Shown one piece after another: positions 24,460 through 31,652 of a stretch of DNA of 64,000 nt. Made by a program: the position numbers and the translations under genes. Origin of the DNA: UMGS1484 sp045593325 (GTDB taxonomy: Bacteria > Bacillota > Clostridia > Oscillospirales > Acutalibacteraceae); assembly GCA_045593325.1 (NCBI GenBank), contig JAZNWL010000065.1, forward strand, positions 21,191 to 85,190. Reading direction: 5' to 3'. The notes below the pieces were generated by a model that had not been told where the DNA came from, ran no database searches, and saw only the letters and a list, made by a program, of their open reading frames with translations. Every line of letters starts with the position of its first letter. The stretch's first letter is position 1.

Positions 24460-25077
24460 ATGAATTTGCATTTGGCTCAATATGAACTGTCGGCGGGGAC
24501 CTCCCGTCAGTTGCCCAAATCCACCATGGCGGAATTTGTGTTTTCGGGAAAATCCAACGTGGGGAAATCTTCTTTGCTGAATAAACTGTTAAACCGCAAA
24601 GCCCTGGCACGGGTCAGCGCCACCCCTGGGAAAACCGTTACCATTAACTTTTATAAGGTGGACAATGTCCGCTTTGTGGACTTCCCCGGGTACGGCTATG
24701 CCAAACGTCCCGGCAGTGAGCGGGTTCGTTGGTCGGAATTGGCAGAAGGCTATTTCGCCCAGGACCGTAACATTGCCTTGGTGATTCAGCTTATTGATAT
24801 GCGTCATCAACATACCAAAGACGATGAAACTATGTTACGGTTTTTGAATGACAGCGGTCTGCCTTTTGTCATTGTGCTGACCAAAGCCGACAAACTCAAT
24901 AAAACCCAGTTTACCAACCGATTGAAAGAAATTGAAAAAGAAATGTCCTTTTTGCGGGCGGGAATTCAAAAAATCCCCTTTTCCTCTTTGAAGGGAACCG
25001 GGGTGGAAGAAATGTTGCAGGTTATTGAACAAGCAGCAGAAGCCTGTCCCGAAAGAACCGAAATTGAAGGAGAATGA
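24460..25077 (+). CDS. engB: Ribosome biogenesis GTPase YsxC/EngB
   Basis: EngB is an essential GTPase for 50S maturation. The 205-residue protein has G1 GKSNVGKSS near residues 27-35, G2 in ATPGKTVTINFY, G3 DFPGYG and G4 LTKADKLN. AAGGAGG precedes the ATG. The lon-ysxC order is conserved in Firmicutes. The downstream cyclophilin starts 7 bp later. Confidence 0.95.
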   Translation: MNLHLAQYELSAGTSRQLPKSTMAEFVFSGKSNVGKSSLLNKLLNRKALARVSATPGKTVTINFYKVDNVRFVDFPGYGYAKRPGSERVRWSELAEGYFAQDRNIALVIQLIDMRHQHTKDDETMLRFLNDSGLPFVIVLTKADKLNKTQFTNRLKEIEKEMSFLRAGIQKIPFSSLKGTGVEEMLQVIEQAAEACPERTEIEGE

Positions 25078-25083
25078 TGAATT

Positions 25084-25581
25084 ATGTCAACCAAACCTGT
25101 TGTAGAAATTGAAATCCAAGATTACGGTACCATTCGTCTGGAACTGGACGGGGAACACGCTCCTATTTCCACCGAAAATTTTGTAACCCTTGCCAAAGAA
25201 GGTTTTTATGACGGCCTTACTTTCCATCGTATTATCGCAGGATTTATGATGCAAGGGGGCGACCCCATGGGCAACGGCATGGGCGGTTCCGACAAAAACA
25301 TCAAAGGAGAATTTTTGGCAAACGGCGTTGCCAATCCTTTGAAACACACCCGTGGTGCCATTTCCATGGCAAGAGCCATGGATCCCAACAGCGCTTCTTC
25401 TCAGTTTTTCATTGTTCACGAAGATTCTTTCTTCCTGGATGGCAACTATGCGGTGTTTGGTTACGTAACCGACGGCATTGAAGTGGTGGATAAGGTTTGC
25501 GAAGGGGTAACTCCCATTGACCGCAACGGCACCGTTTTGCCCTCTGATCAACCCAAAATCGTTGCGGTACGGGTACTGTAA
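25084..25581 (+). CDS. Peptidyl-prolyl cis-trans isomerase, cyclophilin type
   Basis: This 165-residue cyclophilin accelerates prolyl isomerisation. It lacks a signal peptide, so it is cytoplasmic, in line with the neighbouring folding and proteolysis genes. Active-site blocks are visible: FHRIIAGFMMQGGDP (catalytic Arg, Phe and Gln), the SMARAMDPNSASSQFFI block and the DGNYAVFGYV strand. It lies in the lon-engB operon with 2 bp separating it from the thioesterase. Confidence 0.94.
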   Translation: MSTKPVVEIEIQDYGTIRLELDGEHAPISTENFVTLAKEGFYDGLTFHRIIAGFMMQGGDPMGNGMGGSDKNIKGEFLANGVANPLKHTRGAISMARAMDPNSASSQFFIVHEDSFFLDGNYAVFGYVTDGIEVVDKVCEGVTPIDRNGTVLPSDQPKIVAVRVL

Positions 25582-25583
25582 TT

Positions 25584-26303
25584 ATGAAACCGTATTTGGA
25601 AAAGGACTACCCTTTGCGGGCTTGTGACTTTGACTGTCACAAAAACCTGCAACCCGCCAGCGTGTTGGATCTGTTTCAGGACGTGGCAGGCCGTCACTCG
25701 GTGGACATGGGCATTGGAATCAATAGACTGTTTACGGAAAATAAATTGTGGATCGTTTCCTCTATTTATTATGAGGTGGTAAAACCCCCTGAGATGTACC
25801 AGCAGGTCCACCTTCGCACCTGGCCCCTGGCACCTTCCATGGTGGTGTTCCCAAGAGAATACGTGATGGAAGATGAAGCGGGCAACGTGCTGGTAAAGGG
25901 AACCTCCCAATGGGCAGTGATTGACAAAGAACAACGGAAAATTCTTCCTGCCAGGGGGATTTACCCGGAGGAACTCACTTGCCTGGATGAACGGGCCTTT
26001 CCCGGAAAACTTCCCCGATTACGGGAGTTTGAACCTGTAGGCGAAGGCATTACCATTGTGCCTACCTTTTCCCAGTTGGATTGCAACGGCCACGTGAACA
26101 ATACCAAATATGCTAACTTTGTGTTGGACGCCTTGAATCTTCCCGAGGAAACCCCCATTCGTACCTTCCATATTCATTACCGCAAGGAATTGCTTCTGGG
26201 TCTTCCTGTTACGCTGTATACCCGCTTTGAGGACAGGGTGTACGACGTTATGGGGAAAAACGAAGAAGGGGACTGTATGTTCCTGGCAAGAGTTCAAATA
26301 TAG
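25584..26303 (+). CDS. Acyl-ACP thioesterase family protein
   Basis: These double hot-dog enzymes release fatty acids from acyl carrier protein. The 239-residue product has two hot-dog halves: residues 1-130 with LDLFQDVAGRHSVDMG, and the second half with the conserved DCNGHVNNTKYANFVLDAL segment containing the Asn and His used in catalysis. In gut Clostridia this family trims acyl chain lengths; physiological role not certain. It is last in the tig-to-thioesterase run and is closed by a strong bidirectional terminator shared with the AraC gene. Confidence 0.88.
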   Translation: MKPYLEKDYPLRACDFDCHKNLQPASVLDLFQDVAGRHSVDMGIGINRLFTENKLWIVSSIYYEVVKPPEMYQQVHLRTWPLAPSMVVFPREYVMEDEAGNVLVKGTSQWAVIDKEQRKILPARGIYPEELTCLDERAFPGKLPRLREFEPVGEGITIVPTFSQLDCNGHVNNTKYANFVLDALNLPEETPIRTFHIHYRKELLLGLPVTLYTRFEDRVYDVMGKNEEGDCMFLARVQI

Positions 26304-26310
26304 TAAACAA

Positions 26311-26351
26311 AAATACCGCTATCTCATTTTTTGAGATAGCGGTATTTTTTT
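26311..26351. terminator. Bidirectional terminator between the thioesterase and the AraC regulator
   Basis: A 16-bp perfect stem AAATACCGCTATCTCA/TGAGATAGCGGTATTT (26311-26326 with 26332-26347) with T-runs on both sides. Confidence 0.92.
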
Positions 26352-26352
26352 G

Positions 26353-27252
26353 TTAGGTCTCACTTCTGCCTTTCACCGAAGTAGCATATTCGGTGGGGGA
26401 CATATTGGTTTGGTTTTTAAACCATTGGGAGAAATAGTGGAGGGAAGAAAAGCCTAATTGCTCGGCAATTTCAGTAAAATTATATTGTTCTTTTTTAATC
26501 ATGTGTTTGGCAATCTTCAGTCGTTCTTTGGCAATCATTTCATGAATACTGAAGTTGGTGGAAGCCTTCACGTCACGGCACAGTTTCCCAACACTGATGT
26601 TAAAGTGTTTGCTGATTTTATCCAGTGTCAGTTTTTCACTTACGTGTTGTTCAATGTATTTGGCAACTGCTTGAGAAAGATTCAGTTGTTGGTTTTCTGC
26701 CGTGAGTTTTTGCGATTTGGTGGCGTGATCTTCCTGTTCTCCATCACAAAGCAACCGTAAAAAGACGTCTTCCAAGGTTTGGATGACCAACTGCAAGGTT
26801 AAATCCTGGGTTTCATTGGATTTCCCTAAAGAAGAAGGAATGGTGTTAACAGGTAATGCATTGGGGAAAATGGTGTAAACCCGATGAAGGATTTCACTCA
26901 GGAGTTTTTGTAATTCCACAGGCAAATGAATTACCCGACCGCCAAGGCGATACAGCAGGGGGCTGTCTGACTCAAAAGCAATGGTAATTAGATTAGGAGT
27001 ATCTTCGGTTTTTACCACAATACCATGTTCCACCAATGGGGGGTATAAGATCATATCTTGTTTTTGAAGCAAAAATTCTTGGGTGCCTGCGCTGGTACGA
27101 ATACTGCCGTAGTCTACAAAGTTTAGTTCCCAACAACGGTGGCTTTCCAAAGGAAATACAAAATCATTGGGAAAGTCCATATAGGTCGCGGAAACCAAAG
27201 ATGAAATTTCAATCACTCGTTTGGTGGGGATGGATTGATATTGAAGTTCCAC
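26353..27252 (-). CDS. AraC family transcriptional regulator
   Basis: The 299-residue protein has an N-terminal cupin-like sensor (FPLESHRCWELNFVDYG, then LLQKQDMILYPPLVEHGI) and a C-terminal pair of helix-turn-helix motifs (LTLDKISKHFNISVGKLCRDV, and NFTEIAEQLGFSSLHYFSQWFK with the signature ending at NMSPTEYATS). Such regulators usually sense sugars and activate adjacent operons. It starts at a GTG (27252) preceded by AGGAGGG. It is divergent from the oxidoreductase-deacetylase-dockerin operon, which it very likely controls. Confidence 0.92.
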   Translation of the reverse strand: MELQYQSIPTKRVIEISSLVSATYMDFPNDFVFPLESHRCWELNFVDYGSIRTSAGTQEFLLQKQDMILYPPLVEHGIVVKTEDTPNLITIAFESDSPLLYRLGGRVIHLPVELQKLLSEILHRVYTIFPNALPVNTIPSSLGKSNETQDLTLQLVIQTLEDVFLRLLCDGEQEDHATKSQKLTAENQQLNLSQAVAKYIEQHVSEKLTLDKISKHFNISVGKLCRDVKASTNFSIHEMIAKERLKIAKHMIKKEQYNFTEIAEQLGFSSLHYFSQWFKNQTNMSPTEYATSVKGRSET

Positions 27253-27281
27253 GGTAACCCTCCTTTCACTTCTTTATTATT

Positions 27282-27310
27282 ATTTTAACAAAATTATCAG
27301 GGTAAAACAA
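27282..27310 (-). promoter_or_regulatory. Promoter of the AraC gene
   Basis: Minus strand TTGTTT (27310-27305), 17 bp, TAAAAT (27287-27282). Confidence 0.6.
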
Positions 27311-27363
27311 GAAAATAGAAGGAGAAATTCGCAAATGGTCAAGAAGTTGTAAATTTTGGTCAC

Positions 27364-27480
27364 GAAATCACAAATGTTTCTTGCTGGAAAGGCGAATTTG
27401 TAACGCAAAATGACCATATTTCATGAAAATGAACAAAATTTTTGTGTATTTTCATGAATTTGGAGCAAGAAATCATAAAT
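27364..27480 (+). promoter_or_regulatory. Putative AraC-regulator operator region
   Basis: A 12-bp element, GAAATCACAAAT (27364-27375), is repeated as GAAATCATAAAT (27469-27480); the second abuts the weak -35 region of the operon promoter, the usual position for an AraC activator. Between them a long inverted repeat has arms TTCATGAAAAT and ATTTTCATGAA (about 27420-27457), each containing the palindrome TTCATGAA. ATGGTCA (27336) and TGACCAT (27411) form another separated inverted pair. Confidence 0.5.
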
Positions 27481-27500
27481 ACAAAAGATGGTATTTTTGA

Positions 27501-27506
27501 TACAAT
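27501..27506 (+). promoter_or_regulatory. -10 box of the accessory operon promoter
   Basis: TACAAT at 27501-27506 has no good -35 at 17 bp (AATACA, 27478-27483). This is consistent with an activator-dependent promoter; the adjacent GAAATCATAAAT copy supports that reading. Confidence 0.45.
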
Positions 27507-27537
27507 TAGCATAGTAACACAGAAAAGGGGGAGTTGT

Positions 27538-28683
27538 ATGAAAATTACCAAATTGGCTGTAATCGGTGTTGGTCCTATGGGGCTTGCTATGGCACTGAAT
27601 GCCCACAAAACAGGGCGGGCGCAAATTACCGCCTTGTGCGATCATTCCCCCCGGGTACTCTCCCACGGGGCAGATGAATTTTCTTCTGCAACAGGCTACA
27701 CCCCTTCTCTTTATTCTTCCTATGAAGACCTGGTAAAAGAAGGGGACTATGAGGGTGTGATTATTGCCGTCAGCCCTTTCAGTCAGGCGCAGTTGGCAGT
27801 GAGAGAAATGAAACGTCAAAAACACGTCCTCTGCCAGGTTCCTGTGGCGGTAACCCTGGAGGATTGCAAAGCTTTGGTGGAAACCGCCAAAGAAACTAAC
27901 GTGGTTTACGTTTGCGCCGAACAAGCCTATCGTTGGCATTTCGTTCAGGAATGGAAAAAAATGGTTCAGCAAGATCAACTGGGGCATATCATTTTTGCCC
28001 AAGGGGAGTACTTACACTATGAACCAAAATGGGATTGGTTTATTCATAAGCAAACAGGTGAACCGATTGTTACCGATGAAAATGTGGACTCTGCATTGTA
28101 TCAAAAAAGTTGGAGGCATCAACTGTTTACCCATCCCATTCTTTATACCCCCCACACTTTGAATCCCTTGCTTCAAATTACAGGGGGAAGAATCACCAAG
28201 GTTTCCTGTATGTCAACCAAGTGCGAAAGCTATTGCGCCAAAGGTTTTGCCGTGCGGGATTTGGAAACGGCGGTTATGTATAACGATAAGGATATTGTAT
28301 TTACCGTTCAAGCCGGATTTACAACTCCCCATGGGTTAAAAGCAGGAACCGGTGCCCACTGGTATTCATTAAAGGGGAGCAAAGGTTCGGTGGAATGGGC
28401 TCGCAGTGAACTGGATACCCCAAAATATTATAACGCTCAAACAAAAGAATGGGAAGCACCCGGGTGGACCTTGCAATCTTCCGAGGCAACCGGTTTGGAA
28501 AAAGAAAGCGGCCACGGTGGTGCAGATATGGCTCCCATTCTGGATTTCCTGGATGCGGTTCAAAAAGGCGCAAAACCCCGGTTGGACGTTCTTTCCTGTG
28601 TGAATTTTACAGCACCTGCCATTGCGGCGGCGCAGTCTTGCGAACAAGGGGGCGCATTGATAGAAGTGCCCCAATTCGAATAA
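27538..28683 (+). CDS. Gfo/Idh/MocA-fold protein, first of a tandem pair
   Basis: The 381-residue protein has an N-terminal Rossmann fold (LAVIGVGPMGLAMALNAH, near residues 5-22) and the larger C-terminal alpha/beta domain of the Gfo/Idh/MocA family, which normally oxidises or epimerises sugars with NAD(P). The usual catalytic EKP motif reads QVP here (LCQVPVAVTLEDC), so its lysine is absent. The mid-region QGEYLHYEPKWDW and the block WRHQLFTHPILYTPHTLNP are shared with the next gene. The start at ATG 27538 has AAAAGGGGGAG ahead; the longer reading from 27442 covers the operator region. The EVP/QVP form recalls NAD-dependent glycosidase-type (GH109-like) members, an inference only. Confidence 0.82.
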   Translation: MKITKLAVIGVGPMGLAMALNAHKTGRAQITALCDHSPRVLSHGADEFSSATGYTPSLYSSYEDLVKEGDYEGVIIAVSPFSQAQLAVREMKRQKHVLCQVPVAVTLEDCKALVETAKETNVVYVCAEQAYRWHFVQEWKKMVQQDQLGHIIFAQGEYLHYEPKWDWFIHKQTGEPIVTDENVDSALYQKSWRHQLFTHPILYTPHTLNPLLQITGGRITKVSCMSTKCESYCAKGFAVRDLETAVMYNDKDIVFTVQAGFTTPHGLKAGTGAHWYSLKGSKGSVEWARSELDTPKYYNAQTKEWEAPGWTLQSSEATGLEKESGHGGADMAPILDFLDAVQKGAKPRLDVLSCVNFTAPAIAAAQSCEQGGALIEVPQFE

Positions 28684-28720
28684 ATGATACAAATACTTTT
28701 TTAAAAAGGTTGTGAAGAGT

Positions 28721-29896
28721 ATGGCAAATAAAAAAGTAAGAATGGGTTTAATCGGCACCAGCTCCCGGTGTCATGCTTTGATGGTTTCTTATCACCTTCA
28801 TCCCGATTTGGAAGTGGTTGCTTGTTGCGATACTGCTTTGGGAAAAGCAGAACATTTTGTGGGGGTTTATAAAGAAATCTGCGGGCAAACCCTGAGACCC
28901 TATACGTCTTATGAAGAAATGTTAAAAAACGAAACTCTGGATGCAGTAATGATTGCCTGTGACCCCGACGTGCAGGTGGATATCGCTGTGGATGCCATGA
29001 ACAAAGGGATACACGTTATGACCGAAGTTCCTGCCGCCTATTCCATTGAACAATGTGAAAAATTGGTGGATGCTGTGGAAAAAACAGGCTGTAAATATCA
29101 GTTGGCAGAACAAGCCCGTTATTGGAAATTCATTCGGGAATGGAAGAGAATGGCGGAAGCTGGCGAATTGGGTCACATCATCTTTGCCGACGGGGAATAT
29201 TTGCATTATGAACCTGCTTGGGATAACTTTATCAACCGTAAAACAGGTCATTCCATTGTAACGGCAGACCCTTCCTATTATTCGAATCCCGAGTACTTAA
29301 CTTCCTGGCGACACAGAACCTTCAGAAATCCCATTTTCTATTTGCCTCATACCTTAAGTCCCTTGCTTTCGGTAACGGGGGGAAGAATTACCAAGGTTTC
29401 CTGTATGGGTACCCGTCCTTTGAGTTATGCCACCGAAGGCATCAATGCCAGGGATATTCAAAATGCCATTATGTATAACGATAAAGATACCGTGTTTTCG
29501 GTTCGTACCGGGTACACTTCCCCCTATGGTGCCAAAGCCCAGACAGGGGCTCACTGGTATCAACTGAAGGGTACCAAACGGTCGGTGGAATGGGCTCGTT
29601 CCACTTTGGATATGCCCAAGCAATTCGATGCCGACACCAAAGAATGGCAAAATATGCAGTGGACCTGTCACGATCCCGATGCCCCGGAGCATTTTCAAAA
29701 AGCCGCCCACGGCGGTACCGACTATTACCCCATCCACTATTTTGTGGACGCTATTCTTAATGACAAAATACCTCCCATGGATGTGTATAAAGCGGTAGAA
29801 ACCGCTGCTCCTGCTATTTTGGCGGCACAGTCTTGTGAACAGGGCGGTATTTTGCTGGAAGTGCCTGATTTCCGTAATCGAGGGAAAAAGTTATGA
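28721..29896 (+). CDS. Gfo/Idh/MocA-fold protein, second of a tandem pair
   Basis: The 391-residue paralogue of the previous gene has the NAD-binding start MGLIGTSSRCHALMVSYH, the motif TEVPAAYSIEQC where EKP is expected, AEQARYWKFIREWKRM, and GEYLHYEPAWDNF. It shares the long block TGGRITKVSC and the final APAILAAQSCEQGG with its neighbour, so the two arose by duplication. Both lack the EKP lysine. Adjacent paralogues may act on successive intermediates or form a heteromer. Start chosen at ATG 28721; a GTG 9 bp upstream is too close to the AAAGG box. It overlaps the next gene by 4 bp. Confidence 0.82.
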   Translation: MANKKVRMGLIGTSSRCHALMVSYHLHPDLEVVACCDTALGKAEHFVGVYKEICGQTLRPYTSYEEMLKNETLDAVMIACDPDVQVDIAVDAMNKGIHVMTEVPAAYSIEQCEKLVDAVEKTGCKYQLAEQARYWKFIREWKRMAEAGELGHIIFADGEYLHYEPAWDNFINRKTGHSIVTADPSYYSNPEYLTSWRHRTFRNPIFYLPHTLSPLLSVTGGRITKVSCMGTRPLSYATEGINARDIQNAIMYNDKDTVFSVRTGYTSPYGAKAQTGAHWYQLKGTKRSVEWARSTLDMPKQFDADTKEWQNMQWTCHDPDAPEHFQKAAHGGTDYYPIHYFVDAILNDKIPPMDVYKAVETAAPAILAAQSCEQGGILLEVPDFRNRGKKL

Positions 29897-31593
29897 TGGT
29901 TTATTATTTACAAGATAAAGAAAAAGTAGTTGCACAGTCTTCCGAAAAGGGGGTGTACTCTCCTTTGTATCTGGAAGAAATGGTTTCCCGCCTGGGGGTT
30001 CCCGCCCGGGAACTGCCCATGGAGATGGTATGTAACACACCTTTTGCGGCAGATGATGTGGTGTTGATTGGCGCGGAAACCCTTTCCCCCGACTTGGCGG
30101 AATTCCTTTCCTCTGCCGCCAAGGGGGGAACCCTGATCATCGGCTTTGCCGTGCAAGGGGGAGACTCCCTTTTCGGTTGCACTTTGGAAGAAACCATTAC
30201 CCAGTCGGATTTATACGAAACCGTAGGGTCTTTCTCAGCACCTAAACATATCTTACCTTCCAAGGAAGAATCCGTTTCTTTGCCTGTGATGGCAGACGTT
30301 CTGGTAACAACCGGGGGAAGGGTAGAGGCCACCATACGGGTGAAAGACCGAGAAGTGCCCGGACTGATCATGGGCCGGAACACCTGTTACGTTCCTTTTG
30401 ACCTACCCTATGCATTGTTGAAAATCGTCCAAGGAAAACCCGTTCCGGAAGGGGCTTCGTCCTATTTCCCTGTGGGGCGGGTTCCTGACGGCCGTTCCTT
30501 GCCTTATGATTTTGACTCCACTAACCCTGCGGCAGACCTGTATTACTTAATGTTGGAAACCATGCTGGCAGAAAGAAAGGTTCCCATGGTGCATGTGTTA
30601 CCCCCTATGAAGGATGGCACCCCTGCAGATTTGCTGTTCTTTTACGGCGGGGACGACGATAATACCAGCGCACAGTTAGATGAAAAAGCATCGGGGATCA
30701 TGGCGGAAAAACACCTGCCCTATCATATCAACTTGATGCCCGGTAGTGACCGGGGGGATTACACCTTGGACAAAGAAGGATATGGGAAGATCACAGCAAG
30801 AGGCCACGAATTGGCGCTTCATTATAACATGACAGGGGTTCCCTTTACCAAGGAGTCCTTTGAACAGCAAATGGGCACCTATATGGAAACTTACGGAATC
30901 CTTCCCATCAGCAACGTGGCTCATTGCCTGGTGAACGTGGGGTATGCCGAATATGCCCGTTGGCAGGCATCCCTGGGAGTAAAAGGAGACGGCGGTCGCA
31001 TGGGCACCTTGAACCTTGCAGATATCAACGCCTTTAACATTTATGATTTCGGTTTTGGTACTGCCTTCCCTCATTTTGTTTACGATGATGCCGATCATCA
31101 AAGCAAACGGCTGAATTTTTGCGGAATTCCCATGACCTATTACGAACCCCGATTGGGTGGACCTTATGGGGAAGACGGTGAAACCCTCCGCAAATGCGCT
31201 GAAAATGCAGGATATTACGGTCAAACCATCAATTTGTTCTCTCACCCCCATTACGTAGCCTTTTGGAATGGCTACGATTCCAACATGACCTTGAATGCTT
31301 TGGACTATATTTTAGCGTATTGTGATTCCAAAGGCTGGCAGGTATATAACGCAGGGACCGACGAACTTTGCCTGTGGTGGCATGAGCGGGACGCTTGCCG
31401 ATTGACCGCGAAACAAGGTGCCCTTGAAGTTACCCTTTCAGGGGACAGCCCCATGGTGGTGAAATTGCCTGCTACCGCTTCGGCAGTCTTGTTGGATGGC
31501 GTTTCAGTACCCACGGTTGCCAAAACCATAGGAGGAATTACCTATAATCTGGTCACCGTTCAGGGAACAGGAACCCACATCCTGACTTATTAA
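29893..31593 (+). CDS. Cytoplasmic protein with a polysaccharide-deacetylase-like barrel, function unassigned
   Basis: The 566-residue product has no signal peptide. Residues about 1-90 resemble a Rossmann-like segment (DVVLIGAETLSPDLAEFL, GGTLIIGF). The central region shows the motif order of NodB-type carbohydrate deacetylases: FFYGGDDDN near residue 253, HELALHYN near residue 309, and FSHPHY near residue 452 as possible metal ligands. The C-terminal 100 residues look like a small beta domain (AVLLDGVSVPTVAKTIGG). It overlaps the preceding gene by 4 bp. Since it is intracellular, it would act on an imported sugar, or the similarity is structural only. Assignment tentative. Confidence 0.6.
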   Translation: MMVYYLQDKEKVVAQSSEKGVYSPLYLEEMVSRLGVPARELPMEMVCNTPFAADDVVLIGAETLSPDLAEFLSSAAKGGTLIIGFAVQGGDSLFGCTLEETITQSDLYETVGSFSAPKHILPSKEESVSLPVMADVLVTTGGRVEATIRVKDREVPGLIMGRNTCYVPFDLPYALLKIVQGKPVPEGASSYFPVGRVPDGRSLPYDFDSTNPAADLYYLMLETMLAERKVPMVHVLPPMKDGTPADLLFFYGGDDDNTSAQLDEKASGIMAEKHLPYHINLMPGSDRGDYTLDKEGYGKITARGHELALHYNMTGVPFTKESFEQQMGTYMETYGILPISNVAHCLVNVGYAEYARWQASLGVKGDGGRMGTLNLADINAFNIYDFGFGTAFPHFVYDDADHQSKRLNFCGIPMTYYEPRLGGPYGEDGETLRKCAENAGYYGQTINLFSHPHYVAFWNGYDSNMTLNALDYILAYCDSKGWQVYNAGTDELCLWWHERDACRLTAKQGALEVTLSGDSPMVVKLPATASAVLLDGVSVPTVAKTIGGITYNLVTVQGTGTHILTY

Positions 31594-31600
31594 GGGATTC

Positions 31601-31619
31601 ATAACCGAGTTTTGGTTAT
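31601..31619 (+). other. Short hairpin before the first giant dockerin gene
   Basis: ATAACC/GGTTAT (31601-31606 with 31614-31619) is followed by ATATC, with no T-run. It lies in the 59-bp gap after the deacetylase-like gene. Confidence 0.3.
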
Positions 31620-31652
31620 ATCTATAAATTTTAAAAATTGGAGGTAAATTAC

